64,000 bases of DNA. Source: JAMQKA01 sp043951865. Lineage in GTDB: Bacteria > Bacteroidota > Rhodothermia > Balneolales > Balneolaceae. The notes beneath the pieces are model-generated. The model was not told the origin of the DNA. It was given only the letters and a program-made list of their open reading frames with translations, and did no database searches. The number at the start of each line of letters is the position of its first letter. Positions within the stretch are counted from its first letter, which is position 1. Made by a program: the position numbers and the translations under genes. The stretch spans positions 124,001 to 188,000 of the forward strand of contig NZ_JBINJF010000003.1 of the NCBI RefSeq assembly GCF_043951865.1, given 5' to 3'. Positions 35,570 through 44,573 of the stretch are shown here, piece after piece.

Positions 35570-36316
35570 ATGAATTTTCTCGATAAACCTGTAGTGGATG
35601 TTTTCCTCTACGCCCTTATTACGGCTGTAGCGACCGGGCTCGGAGCCCTTCCATTCTTTTTTTTAAAGAAACTGACGCGAACATGGCTGGGAATTTCCAA
35701 CGGCATTGCGGCGGGGCTGATGCTGGCCGCCAGTTTTGGGCTTATCTATGAGGGATTGAATTACGACCTGTGGATGACAATCGGCGGTATCATTGCGGGC
35801 CTGGTGTTTATTGCACTGAGCCAGAAGCTGCTGGACCAGCATAATGACATCTCCATAGCCAGGCTGAGCCAGGCCGACGCCACAAAAATCCTGCTTATTT
35901 TGGGCGTCATGACGCTCCATTCATTTACCGAAGGCGTTAGCGTAGGGGTATCGTTTAGCGGCAGCCTGGACCTCGGCCTGTTTATCACAACAGCAATCGC
36001 CATACACAACATACCGGAGGGACTGGCTATCAGCCTGGTAATGGTGCCCCGCGGCACTTCCCCTTTCAAAGCGATGCTGTGGAGCATTTTCTCCAGCCTG
36101 CCACAGCCGCTCATGGCGGTACCGGCATTCCTTTTTGTAGAAGTATTCCGGGCCTACCTGCCGGCGGGACTCGGTTTTGCGGGAGGTGCCATGATCTGGA
36201 TGGTGTTTGCTGAACTGGTTCCCGATGCCATTGAGGATGCTCATCCCCGTACGGTGGCCATCACCGTCACCATCTCCGTTGCCCTCATGGTACTATTTCA
36301 GGAATTGATTGGATAA
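35570..36316 (+). CDS. ZIP-family divalent metal transporter
   Basis: 248 residues, eight helices, inner membrane. Helix IV carries HSFTEGVSVGVSF (~117-129) and helix V HNIPEGLAISLVM (~147-159), the two metal-binding motifs of ZIP transporters (His and Glu ligands), and LPAGLGFAGGAMIWMVFAEL is the usual helix VII stretch. It takes up zinc or another divalent metal; which one is not predictable. No metal-regulator gene adjoins it. Confidence 0.92.
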   Translation: MNFLDKPVVDVFLYALITAVATGLGALPFFFLKKLTRTWLGISNGIAAGLMLAASFGLIYEGLNYDLWMTIGGIIAGLVFIALSQKLLDQHNDISIARLSQADATKILLILGVMTLHSFTEGVSVGVSFSGSLDLGLFITTAIAIHNIPEGLAISLVMVPRGTSPFKAMLWSIFSSLPQPLMAVPAFLFVEVFRAYLPAGLGFAGGAMIWMVFAELVPDAIEDAHPRTVAITVTISVALMVLFQELIG

Positions 36317-36317
36317 A

Positions 36318-36460
36318 GGGGGCTTTGTAAAATCGTTTTATTGGCCAATATCGGCGTTTTCGCGGATTCTAAATCCTGATTTATAAGATATAAACTGCGG
36401 TTCCGAATCCGCTCAGGGGTTGGTCTTGACCAAAACCCCTGGTTTTTCAAAGCCCTCTAA
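36318..36460. repeat. Element bounded by short inverted GGGCTTTG repeats
   Basis: GGGGGCTTTGTAAAA at 36318-36332 and its near-complement TTTTTCAAAGCCCTC at ~36443-36457 bound a 143-bp stretch. The 16-mer GGGCTTTGAAAAACCA of the right border (complement) recurs exactly at 43960-43975 on the plus strand. It may be a small non-autonomous element; the zip terminator lies inside it. Confidence 0.35.
36415..36447 (+). terminator. Intrinsic terminator after the ZIP gene
   Basis: AGGGGTTGGTC / GACCAAAACCCCT pair with a small bulge (36415-36440) and are followed by GGTTTTTC. About 100 bp past the stop. Confidence 0.6.
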
Positions 36461-36572
36461 AAATATTTTTACAGAATAAAGCTAGAAATTAAAGACGATT
36501 ATCATTAAATAAGGCCCATCAAAATCACAGGGATATTTACAAATAATTTAAATTATAGGTTAACAGGGGAAC

Positions 36573-37814
36573 ATGAATCTATTTTCACTTGTCGGCTTGC
36601 TCTTTCTTGTCAATATAACTCCACAGGAAACCGACACAACAAGTCAGCAGTTGCCGCCGAATACCATCAACGTGTATGTGGACTGCCGCGGGTGCAGCGA
36701 ATCCTACGTTCAAAATGAGATTAATTTTGTTCAATTTGTCCGCGATATGACCGATGCCGATGTTCATCTTCTTGTCACCCGCCAGTGGACCGGGAGCGGG
36801 GGACGCGAGTACCAGATCCGATATATCGGGCAGCGAAAGTTTGAAGGCCAGGAACAGCTCCTCACCTACCAGTCATACCAGTCGGATACCCAGGATATAC
36901 GGCGGCGCGGGCTCGTAAAGAAAATAAAGGTGGGCCTGCTGCCCTACCTGCGGCAGACCTCCATCATCCAGGAGCTCTCCATTACCTATGACGGTACCCT
37001 TGACTCCTCCCCGCAACAGCAGGATGACAAGTGGAACAGGTGGATTTTTGAAGTGGGGATGGATTCCTTTTTCGACGGGGAAGATACGCGGAGCCGGATA
37101 AACATCTGGGGCGAAATATCGGCTTCCCGCATTACCGAGCAATGGAAAACCGATTTTGAGTTTGACAAAGATTTCAGGCGCCGAAGCTTCACCGATGAGG
37201 ATACCACGGAAACCTACCTGACCGAAAGCAACCGGTACAGGGGCATAGTTGCCAAAAGCCTCAACAGTCACTGGTCGTTGGGGCTCTTCACAGAGGCGAC
37301 CACCTCTACACGGAATAACTATGATCTGCGTATCGGGGGATCACCGGCAATTGAATACAACATTTTTCCCTATTCCGAATTCACTGAACGGGAACTCAGC
37401 TTGCGGTACGTGCTGATGACCACCTACAACAATTACGACCAAGTCACCGTCTACGGAGAGTGGGAGGAACTGCTGATACAAAATCGCTTTTCTGCCAACA
37501 TGGAATTCACCCAGCCCTGGGGCGAAATCGAGGGTGACCTTGAACTGTACGCCTACATGCGGGACTGGTCGAAAAACCGGGCGGTCTTCGACCTTGAATT
37601 TGACTTCCAGATTACCCGGGGACTTTCCATGAATCTATCCGGGCGGTACTCCCTGGTCAACGACCAGCTCTCCATCCCCGCCGAGGAGATTTCCGACGAA
37701 GAGCAACTGCTCAACCTGAAAGAACCCCCGACCTCCTTTTACTACAACGCATCCATCGGATTCGAATATACGTTTGGTTCAATTTACAACAGCGTGGTAA
37801 ACCCCCGATTTTAG
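36573..37814 (+). CDS. Conserved hypothetical outer-membrane beta-barrel-like protein
   Basis: 413 residues with a short hydrophobic N-terminus (LFSLVGLLFLVNI) that may be a signal peptide. The N-terminal part has a curious two-cysteine motif VDCRGCSESYVQNEI (~33-47) after the start of the mature protein. From ~150 on, alternating aromatic/polar stretches (for example YVLMTTYNNYDQVTVYGEWE, SMNLSGRYSLVND) and a terminal phenylalanine (VVNPRF) fit an outer-membrane barrel. I do not recognise a named family. It is separated from the ZIP gene by a terminator and stands alone, convergent with mscS. Confidence 0.75.
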   Translation: MNLFSLVGLLFLVNITPQETDTTSQQLPPNTINVYVDCRGCSESYVQNEINFVQFVRDMTDADVHLLVTRQWTGSGGREYQIRYIGQRKFEGQEQLLTYQSYQSDTQDIRRRGLVKKIKVGLLPYLRQTSIIQELSITYDGTLDSSPQQQDDKWNRWIFEVGMDSFFDGEDTRSRINIWGEISASRITEQWKTDFEFDKDFRRRSFTDEDTTETYLTESNRYRGIVAKSLNSHWSLGLFTEATTSTRNNYDLRIGGSPAIEYNIFPYSEFTERELSLRYVLMTTYNNYDQVTVYGEWEELLIQNRFSANMEFTQPWGEIEGDLELYAYMRDWSKNRAVFDLEFDFQITRGLSMNLSGRYSLVNDQLSIPAEEISDEEQLLNLKEPPTSFYYNASIGFEYTFGSIYNSVVNPRF

Positions 37815-37870
37815 AATATCATACGGGACCTGTCCCTGTTGTTGCCTGTCTCAGGGTAAAATCCATGCCG

Positions 37871-38785
37871 TTAATTGTCACTACCATTACGACCTTTGCT
37901 TGCAAGCATGGAACTCAACTTTTCTCCTCCCTTGATGCCAAAATCGAGCGTACGGATCGGGAATGGGATATCGATACCGTTTTCATCAAACTCTTTTTTG
38001 ATAGCCATAATGGCGTCACTTTGGGCTCGCCAGTAATCGGGATTGGTCCTGAAGTTCACCCAAAACCGGACTACAAAATTAATAGAACTGTCTCCGAATT
38101 CGTTGTAAAAAAACTCGATACCCCGGCTTTGGTCTATACTCTCAAGCTTCTCTACCGCCCGGATCGCCAGTGTACGCGCCTTTTCCAGGTCATCTCCGTA
38201 CGAAACGCCGCAGGACAGATCAATACGGCGTTCATTTTTCTTGGTAAAATTCTGCAACGGACTGTCAAAGACCGATTTATTGGGTATATATACAATTTGC
38301 CCCTGTGGCGTTTTTAAAATAGTGTTACGCAGGTTCAGCTTCTGGACGGTCCCGTAAAAACCGTTGGTTTCGATGATATCTCCTATTCCAAACGGGTGCC
38401 GAACAGAAAGCATAATCCCAGAAATGAAATTGGAGGCGATATCCTGAAAGGCAAAACCGATGGCCAGACCAATGATACCGGCACCGGCAAGAATCGAGGT
38501 GACCGTATCATCCAGCTGTAAAATCTGCAGCGCGAACAGTATACCGAGACCAACCACCAACACGCCTACCACAGTCTCCAGCAGATTAATGATCGTGCGG
38601 TTTTTGGTCGTCTTTTCCAATAGCTTTTTGACCGCCTTGCGCACCAGTTTCCCGATAAAGACAAATAGAATAAGTACAACAATCGCTACCGCTAAATTCG
38701 GCAACATACCAATGCCGGCTTCCAACCAACCTTGTAATTTGTCGACAATCAATTTATATGCATCTGTCGCATCTGAAATATTCAT
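37871..38785 (-). CDS. Small-conductance mechanosensitive channel (MscS family)
   Basis: 304 residues, three N-terminal helices then the MscS pore helix and beta/alphabeta domains. The pore-helix region reads TSILAGAGIIGLAIGFAFQD (~91-110), followed by the family motif FISGIMLSVRHPFGIGDIIE (~117-136) and IVYIPNKSVFDSPLQN (~163-178). It releases solutes on hypo-osmotic shock. Length is like E. coli MscS (286). The gene stands alone on the minus strand, convergent with the barrel-like protein gene 56 bp away. Confidence 0.94.
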   Translation of the reverse strand: MNISDATDAYKLIVDKLQGWLEAGIGMLPNLAVAIVVLILFVFIGKLVRKAVKKLLEKTTKNRTIINLLETVVGVLVVGLGILFALQILQLDDTVTSILAGAGIIGLAIGFAFQDIASNFISGIMLSVRHPFGIGDIIETNGFYGTVQKLNLRNTILKTPQGQIVYIPNKSVFDSPLQNFTKKNERRIDLSCGVSYGDDLEKARTLAIRAVEKLESIDQSRGIEFFYNEFGDSSINFVVRFWVNFRTNPDYWRAQSDAIMAIKKEFDENGIDIPFPIRTLDFGIKGGEKLSSMLASKGRNGSDN

Positions 38786-39008
38786 TGAGCTCCCAATTTG
38801 GTTACTATTTGCAAAATATACCCGGCTGCGAAAATCCGACTACTACAATAAGAATAAATCCCTTACCATTCCGTAGGAAAAATAACTGTTCAATTTCACA
38901 AGTTATTGAGCACGATGAAATAACAGGAATCGGGAATGTAGTTCAACCATTGACTGTTTGTTACATTCAGTACCGACTGTTCACATTAATCCAAAATCAA
39001 AAAGTATT

Positions 39009-39434
39009 ATGCCTAAAAGAAAAGCCGAAGCTATTTGGAACGGAGATCTGAAAGGTGGAAACGGAACCATGAAGTTCGGGAGCGGCGCGTACGAGGGCTC
39101 CTACAGTTTTGCCTCACGTTTTGAGGAGGGAACCGGCACCAATCCCGAAGAGCTGATCGGGGCTGCCCACGCCGGCTGTTTTTCGATGGCCCTTTCTGCT
39201 GCGCTGGCCGACCAGGGGTATTCGCCCGAAACGGTGGAGACCAACGCCGAGGTCACACTGAGCGTTTCTGACGCCGGAGCCTCAATTTCTGAAATTCACC
39301 TGAACACCACCGCCAGCATCCCCGATATTGACGACGATGAGTTCCAGACCATTGCAGAAGATGCCAAGAACAACTGCCCCGTATCCAAAGCGCTAGCAGG
39401 GGTCAACATCATTCTTGATGCCACGTTGAACTAA
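39009..39434 (+). CDS. OsmC-family peroxiredoxin
   Basis: 141 residues from ATG 39009. Reduces organic hydroperoxides. The two catalytic cysteines are in GAAHAGCFSMALSAAL (~52-67) and KNNCPVSKAL (~120-129), and the early GSGAYEGSYSFASRFEEG with the conserved Arg matches OsmC rather than Ohr. Not in an operon; a terminator follows 8 bp past the stop. Confidence 0.95.
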   Translation: MPKRKAEAIWNGDLKGGNGTMKFGSGAYEGSYSFASRFEEGTGTNPEELIGAAHAGCFSMALSAALADQGYSPETVETNAEVTLSVSDAGASISEIHLNTTASIPDIDDDEFQTIAEDAKNNCPVSKALAGVNIILDATLN

Positions 39435-39441
39435 CCTTTTT

Positions 39442-39480
39442 AGTACCCTGGAATCCCAACCTCCAGGGTACTCCTTTTCC
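39442..39480 (+). terminator. Intrinsic terminator after osmC
   Basis: AGTACCCTGGA (39442-39452) and TCCAGGGTACT (39462-39472) pair perfectly around a 9-base loop, followed by CCTTTTCC. It ends transcription before rlmN. Confidence 0.85.
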
Positions 39481-39529
39481 CCGCCGGTAAGCTTCTGCTT
39501 TCTGCCGTAAAGTTTGTATCTTCCCGCCT

Positions 39530-40639
39530 ATGACCACGACTACAAATACCGACACGAAAACCGATCTTAAAAGTCTCACCAAACGGGAACTCCAGTCGTT
39601 CTGTGAAGAACTGGGACTCCAGTCGTACCGCAGCGACCAGATTTTCCAGTGGCTCTATCAAAAAGGGGTTTCCTCGTTTGACGAAATGACGAACCTCTCC
39701 AAAGATCTCCGCAGCCGCCTGGCCGACCTGGCTACCGTCAACCGTATTGAAAAAGTACACCACCAGCAATCAAAAGACGGTACCATGAAATTCCTCTTTG
39801 AGTTGCAGGATGAGGAGAAACACAAAGTGGAATCGGTGCTGATTCCCGACTTTTTCCCCGACGGGGCGCCCAACCGCCTGACCGTCTGCGTCTCTTCCCA
39901 GGTGGGTTGTGTATTCGGATGTTCGTTTTGCGCCACCGGAAAGATGGGCTTCTTTCGCAATCTGACTCACGGAGAGATCGTCGACCAGGTACAATATATA
40001 AATGAACTCTGCCTGGAAAAGTATGACAAGCAGGTCACGAACATCGTATACATGGGCATGGGCGAACCGCTGCACAACTACCAGTCTGTCGTAGAATCTG
40101 CCGCAATTTTAACGGATGAGCACGGGCTCGATCTTTCACCGAAGCGAATCACCGTTTCAACGGTGGGCCTCACCAAGCAGATCAAGAAGCTCGCGGAAGA
40201 ACGCCAGCCGTTTAACCTGGCGATCTCACTCCACGCGGCCAACGACGAGAAGCGGGACGAGATTATGCCGATCAACAACTCCATGAACCTGGAACAGCTG
40301 AAAGAGGCGGTCACATATTATTATCACCAGCTTCACCGGCCGATAACCTATGAATATCTGCTGTTCGACGAGTTTAATGACACAGTGGAAGATGCACGTG
40401 AACTGGCTGAAATCGTACACTGGGTGCCCAGCAAAGTAAATATCATCATGTATAATGATGTGGCGGGCGTCAAGCTAAAGCGGGCCCGCGAACAGCGGCT
40501 CGACCAGTTTATGCAGGAGTTGATCAGCCACGACGTGACTGCTACTGTTCGACGCAGTCGCGGCGATGATATCGATGCCGGCTGCGGGCAGCTTGCCATC
40601 AAGGAGGGACAAAAAGGTAAGACTATCTCGAAAAATTAG
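39530..40639 (+). CDS. rlmN: 23S rRNA (adenine(2503)-C(2))-methyltransferase
   Basis: 369 residues. Radical SAM enzyme that methylates A2503 in 23S rRNA and A37 of some tRNAs. The 4Fe-4S cysteines are in GCVFGCSFCATGKMGFFRN (~126-144). The C-terminal SRGDDIDAGCGQLAIKEG (~344-361) carries the second catalytic cysteine that resolves the methylated intermediate, and YMGMGEPLHNYQSV (~173-186) is the SAM-binding GGE-like region. ATG 39530 follows directly upon a TATCTT element, so the transcript may be nearly leaderless. Confidence 0.97.
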   Translation: MTTTTNTDTKTDLKSLTKRELQSFCEELGLQSYRSDQIFQWLYQKGVSSFDEMTNLSKDLRSRLADLATVNRIEKVHHQQSKDGTMKFLFELQDEEKHKVESVLIPDFFPDGAPNRLTVCVSSQVGCVFGCSFCATGKMGFFRNLTHGEIVDQVQYINELCLEKYDKQVTNIVYMGMGEPLHNYQSVVESAAILTDEHGLDLSPKRITVSTVGLTKQIKKLAEERQPFNLAISLHAANDEKRDEIMPINNSMNLEQLKEAVTYYYHQLHRPITYEYLLFDEFNDTVEDARELAEIVHWVPSKVNIIMYNDVAGVKLKRAREQRLDQFMQELISHDVTATVRRSRGDDIDAGCGQLAIKEGQKGKTISKN

Positions 40640-41008
40640 CCGGATTTTCAGCCATTGGTTTCCAGGTTGCACCTGCGTGTCACAGCTTTATAGATTTCTC
40701 CTTTTCTTCATTTGATAACACATGGGGCGTCCTCATACCCATATTAACTCATTGGCTGCCAACGAAGATTAAAATGGATAGTCGTACTGCCGGTTGGCTA
40801 AGATCAGATTTAAGAAATGGGTTAAACAAAAGAAAAGGAACTGATTAGACGAGTATCCAGACCCGGTGAATAGCACAATGACCTCCGAAATAGCTGCTCC
40901 GTACACATTTTAGTCAACTGCATCTTCTGCTGAACAATCTTGGAAACTTTTGGAGCAGGCATCGCATTTGAACCATGTAAATCATTAATCTGAAATCAGG
41001 ATATTTTT
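40640..41008. other. Intergenic region between rlmN and the second SDR
   Basis: 369 bases in which I see no gene, terminator, repeat or clear promoter. Confidence 0.5.
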
Positions 41009-41752
41009 ATGCAGGAAATTATTATTACCGGCGCTTCAAGGGGATTCGGCCAGGAAGTAGCCATTGAACTGGCAGAAACGGGACGAAGACTGCACTTGAT
41101 TTCTCGCAGTAAAGCCGGGGTGACTGCCGGGAAAGTCCGTGACAAAGGAGGTCAGGCGGAAATATGGGCGATGGACCTGAGCCTCACGGATCGACTGGAA
41201 GATAATTTCGAACTGGTACTGGATGCGATACAGACCGATGAGGCGGATTTTATCGGCCTGATCAACAATGCGGGGACCATTGAGCCGATAGGCCCACTCG
41301 GCAAATACGATGTCGGAGACTATCGAACCAATCTTGAACTGAACTACGTGGCCCCCGCCGTGCTGACCCATCTTTTTGTCAACCGCTTCCAGTTGGTACC
41401 GGCCATCAAGCGGGTACTTTTTGTGGGATCCGGCGCATCCGGCAGGCCCATTCACGGTTGGAGCCACTACTGTAGCAGCAAGGCCGGTGTGGATATGCTG
41501 GCCCAAACGGTAGCCGTTGAACAGCAGACGCAGGAGCATCCGGTGGAAAGTGCGGTCTTTAATCCCGGTCGCATCGAGACCAACATGCAGAAGATCATCC
41601 GAGGGAAAGATGAGGAGGATTTCCCCCTGGTGGATGATTTTATCGCTTCAGCCACGGACGGACGCAACTTGCCGCCCGCTCAAATGGCCAAAAAACTGGC
41701 ACAAATCTACCTGGGCGAAAACTATCCACACGGGGAGATTGTGGGGAGATGA
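41009..41752 (+). CDS. SDR-family oxidoreductase (sepiapterin-reductase-like)
   Basis: 247 residues. TGASRGFGQEVAIELAETGR (~7-26) is the NADP(H)-binding turn, NNAGTIEPIG (~87-96) the NAG motif, and VGSGASGRPIHGWSHYCSSK (~136-155) holds the catalytic Ser and the YxxxK pair. NPGRIETNMQ follows. The overall pattern is nearer to sepiapterin reductase/YhxC-like SDRs than to FabG, but the substrate is unknown. It is alone on the plus strand. Confidence 0.9.
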   Translation: MQEIIITGASRGFGQEVAIELAETGRRLHLISRSKAGVTAGKVRDKGGQAEIWAMDLSLTDRLEDNFELVLDAIQTDEADFIGLINNAGTIEPIGPLGKYDVGDYRTNLELNYVAPAVLTHLFVNRFQLVPAIKRVLFVGSGASGRPIHGWSHYCSSKAGVDMLAQTVAVEQQTQEHPVESAVFNPGRIETNMQKIIRGKDEEDFPLVDDFIASATDGRNLPPAQMAKKLAQIYLGENYPHGEIVGR

Positions 41753-41807
41753 GAGAACCGACACATAAAATATCCAGTTTCCTGTCGGCTGGGAAACTAA
41801 AAAAACC

Positions 41808-42251
41808 TTAGGCCTTTGGGTCCCTATACCACCGGATAAGATTTGAGACACCATACAGCAGTAAAAATACAGCAATCAGGTACGCCACCGAACCCGGATT
41901 GGCAAAGAGCATGAACGCAATGACCAGGGTAATGACACCAGTTGCCGCAAAACCAAGGGAGAACAGCAACAACAATCCGAACAGCCCCAGGAACGTTGCA
42001 AAGGTGAACGGTATCAGTTCAGGGAATATAAATATTAAAATACCTGCTACAATAGGCACTGCCGAGAGCCATGATGGTATTCGAAAGGCGATGAACAGCA
42101 ATCCGAGGGCTACTAAATAACCGCCCGCAATCAGGTACAGGAAGTTGGGATAGACCAAAGTGAGTACGCCCGTGGCCAGGGCAAGCAGTGCGTTCAGGAT
42201 CTGCCGTTCCCGCGTTTTGTATTGGACAGTTATTCGGTATTGTTCAAGCAT
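41808..42251 (-). CDS. DUF308/HdeD-like membrane protein
   Basis: 147 residues with six helices in three hairpins, the HdeD/DUF308 pattern: LLALATGVLTLVYPNFLYLI (~22-41), LSAVPIVAGILIFIFPELIP (~61-80), GVITLVIAFMLFANPGSVAY (~101-120, repeated PGxx motif after helices). The function is unknown; HdeD in E. coli is tied to acid resistance. It starts 25 bp after the higA stop on the same strand, so it may be cotranscribed with the toxin-antitoxin pair. Confidence 0.82.
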   Translation of the reverse strand: MLEQYRITVQYKTRERQILNALLALATGVLTLVYPNFLYLIAGGYLVALGLLFIAFRIPSWLSAVPIVAGILIFIFPELIPFTFATFLGLFGLLLLFSLGFAATGVITLVIAFMLFANPGSVAYLIAVFLLLYGVSNLIRWYRDPKA

Positions 42252-42276
42252 GATAAATTTTAGTCATTGAATTTAT

Positions 42277-42579
42277 TCAAGAAGTAACCAACGGGCGTAC
42301 CTCTTTATCAATTTTGCTTCCGGATTCATCCCGGGTCTGATCCAGGTCGTACCGGGCCTGGAGATTCATCCAAAATTCAGGGGTGGTACCCAGAGCCCTT
42401 GACAGACGCAGGGCGGTATCGGCCGTTATGCTCCGTTTCTCGTTAACGATCTGGTTGAGCCGCGTATGGGTTACCCCGATTTTGTCGGCGAATTCCCGCT
42501 GGCTTATGCCCATCGGTTCTATAAACTCTTCCCGCAGTACTTCCCCGGGATGGATAGGTTGAAGTTTTTTTGTAGTCAT
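42277..42579 (-). CDS. higA: HigA-type antitoxin
   Basis: 100 residues from ATG 42579. Typical HigA: PIHPGEVLREEFIEPMGISQ (~8-27), then the helix-turn-helix EFADKIGVTHTRLNQIVNEKR (~29-49, given here as IGVTHTRLNQIVNEKR) and the C-terminal TPEFWMNLQARYDLDQTR. It should neutralise HigB and bind the promoter. It starts 23 bp after the higB stop, in the toxin-first order characteristic of higBA. Confidence 0.93.
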   Translation of the reverse strand: MTTKKLQPIHPGEVLREEFIEPMGISQREFADKIGVTHTRLNQIVNEKRSITADTALRLSRALGTTPEFWMNLQARYDLDQTRDESGSKIDKEVRPLVTS

Positions 42580-42602
42580 GGCAATGGCTATGTGAGTTTT
42601 GA

Positions 42603-42884
42603 TCAATGATCATCAACAATCTCTACATCATACGCATCACCCTGGCTCCGGGTAAAACAGATGCGCCATTGATTGTTGATTCGAATGCTGTGCTGGCCTT
42701 CGTGATCTCCTCCGAGTGTTTCCAAACGATTGCCCGGAGGTACGCGAAGGTCATTGATGTCAGCGGCAGCATCAATCATTCTAAGCTTTCGCAAGGCACG
42801 CTGCTGAATCGTCTCCGGCAGCTTTTTAGAGTAGGTTCTGTTGAAGACCTCCTCTGATTCCTTGTCGTTGAATGATTTTATCAT
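42603..42884 (-). CDS. higB: HigB-type toxin, RelE/ParE fold mRNA interferase
   Basis: 93 residues from ATG 42884; the TTG two codons earlier lies in the promoter. It has the family core RALRKLRMIDAAADINDLRV (~26-45), PPGNRLETLGGDHEGQHSIR and INNQWRICFTR (~68-78), whose His, Arg and Asp/Glu residues are typical of HigB nucleases that cut ribosome-bound mRNA. The transcript is probably leaderless, see the promoter entry. Confidence 0.93.
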   Translation of the reverse strand: MIKSFNDKESEEVFNRTYSKKLPETIQQRALRKLRMIDAAADINDLRVPPGNRLETLGGDHEGQHSIRINNQWRICFTRSQGDAYDVEIVDDH

Positions 42885-42887
42885 ACC

Positions 42888-42919
42888 CAAATGTAATTCG
42901 TAACGTTCCGCGTTACAAA
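42888..42919 (-). promoter_or_regulatory. higBA promoter with operator palindrome
   Basis: On the minus strand TTTG (42919-42916), a 20-base spacer, TACATTTG (42895-42888), an exact fit to the Bacteroidota consensus. The spacer contains the inverted repeat GTAACG-N5-CGTTAC (42900-42916), placed where a bound HigA would block RNA polymerase. Transcription should start at or just before the higB ATG. Confidence 0.75.
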
Positions 42920-43019
42920 TATGTTATATAATTTTGCAGGTGCTCATTTTATACTGAATCAGCTACTGTGAAAAAACTCGTACTCTTATCAGTAATCTTA
43001 AACAGATCCGCTAAGGAAT

Positions 43020-43853
43020 TTACGTTACCTGAAATTGCTCCTCATTTTCTTCCAGGTAATCCTTCAGCGACAGTGGCGGACGGTCCAGAATCTGCTCAAC
43101 CATGGGACTGACGTCTGACCGGCTTCCATCCTTTATTTTGCCGAACACGGCGATCATCGCATCAATGTAGGTGTCGGAGTAGTCGCGGCGTTCCATTTCG
43201 CTTCGGTAGGTCTCATCGTCCGGATTTTTATAGGTGATATTCGTGCCGAGTACTTCAGAAAATATATCGGCAGCCTCAAAAAGGTCCACCGCTTCCGGTC
43301 CGGTGAGGGATATGGTCTGCTGCTTGTAGTCCGATGGATTTGCAAGGAGTTCGGCGGCTGCTTCCCCGATATCGCGGCAGTGAATAAATGAGACTGTACC
43401 CTCACCACAGGGCAGAAAGAGCTGCTGCCGCTCGCGGATATCTTTGGTCTGGTACATCTCAAAGTTTTCCATGAAGAAATTAGCATTGATAAAGGTATAA
43501 TCGATGCCTGACTCTTCAATGGCATTAGCCACGCTCGGATGGGAGGCGATAAACACAATATGCTCGATATCCTGCTTTTGGGCTTCCTCCACCATCGGCA
43601 TAATCAGTTCTGCGGCATTGGGCGTGGCAGAGGGGCCGCATAGAAACAACTGCTGGTGTCCCTCAAGGGCCGGGCCGAAGCTGTCGGGCTCTTCATAATC
43701 CAGGAATACGGTATCTACCGATTCCCCAAGCTGGTCCTGGGCCCCTTCTGCATCACGGGTGCCTGCGGTAAAGTTCAGGTCTTTCTGTTTCAATGCATGA
43801 ACCAGGGGAGTTCCTACATTCCCGGTGGCGGCTGTTACCAGAATCTGACTCAT
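43020..43853 (-). CDS. NmrA-like NAD(P)-binding protein
   Basis: 277 residues from ATG 43853. The N-terminal Rossmann motif is ILVTAATGNVGTPLVHALKQ (~4-23), typical of NmrA/QorB-type atypical SDRs, with TAGTRDAEGAQDQL next. VFIASHPSVANAIEESGIDY and FINANFFMENFEMYQ (~120-135) are family blocks. These proteins bind NAD(P)H and act as redox sensors or quinone reductases; no catalytic assignment is possible. It is separated from higB by 136 bp and has its own promoter. Confidence 0.85.
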   Translation of the reverse strand: MSQILVTAATGNVGTPLVHALKQKDLNFTAGTRDAEGAQDQLGESVDTVFLDYEEPDSFGPALEGHQQLFLCGPSATPNAAELIMPMVEEAQKQDIEHIVFIASHPSVANAIEESGIDYTFINANFFMENFEMYQTKDIRERQQLFLPCGEGTVSFIHCRDIGEAAAELLANPSDYKQQTISLTGPEAVDLFEAADIFSEVLGTNITYKNPDDETYRSEMERRDYSDTYIDAMIAVFGKIKDGSRSDVSPMVEQILDRPPLSLKDYLEENEEQFQVT

Positions 43854-43895
43854 AGTCAATTTAGTTTAAATTGTTGGTCTCCGATTAGGGCTATG

Positions 43896-43924
43896 CAAAC
43901 GTAACACACATTCGGCTCGTTCAA
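43896..43924 (-). promoter_or_regulatory. Candidate promoter of the NmrA-like gene
   Basis: TTG (43924-43922), an 18-base spacer, then TACGTTTG (43903-43896), an exact -7 match on the minus strand. The leader would be ~36 bases. Confidence 0.55.
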
Positions 43925-44573
43925 GGATTGGCTACCAGTCCGGGTATTAGATTAAAGGGGGGCTTTGAAAAACCATCCAACTCACCGTTTCCCCCCCCCA
44001 TCCCTTCACATGACTCAAAAACTATATGCCATTATAAACGGGGATCACTATTAGGGAAGGAATTTTTATGACTTGGTTTTTTTGATGGGCTGGGAAATCA
44101 AACCAAACTACCAATATTTGGAAGCCAATATTTCTACCTCAAATCCAAGGGATTTATAAGAGGCTATTTTGGAACAGTGCCTACAGTTGGATATGGACGC
44201 GATAGCAAGAGATATTCCCCATTTCTTTTTGACACTGCTGATGTTTAAAGAGTAACTCGCTTTAAGGATGTTGTGCAACAGTATGCGTTTTAAAAAATAA
44301 TCTGTGCCCTTTGTTATTTCGTAGTCCGGCAACACACTGTAATACCATTTTAGGTCTTATAATAAATGTAACTCCCTGTATATCAGTGCATTACAAGAAA
44401 TATAAAATAATCCTCGTGAGAAATGCAGGCTAAATTACTCACATAAGAAATGTAATCGATCTTCAAGTCGATTCTTACGTTTTAGATCACATCCACGTCC
44501 CGAGTGAACAGCAAATTTAAATTCTGCCGGCAAGTTGTTACCGGTTTTTTGTCCTCAGTCTTGGTTTTGGGCT
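43925..44573. other. ~650-bp gene-free region
   Basis: No credible gene on either strand; a 75-codon minus frame at 44108-44335 lacks any recognisable motif and is AT-rich. The region holds a C8 run (43990-43998), the GGGCTTTGAAAAACCA repeat at 43960-43975 and a dispersed 17-bp repeat at 44416-44432. It looks like eroded accessory DNA. Confidence 0.5.
44416..44432. repeat. Dispersed 17-bp repeat, copy 3
   Basis: GTGAGAAATGCAGGCTA, two mismatches from the reference form, ~140 bp beyond the 3' end of the CFA-like methyltransferase gene. Confidence 0.5.

Noticed and set aside
44108..44335. 75-codon minus-strand frame in the gene-free region
   Set aside because: AT-rich, no recognisable family; kept only as a remark because a small unknown gene cannot be excluded.
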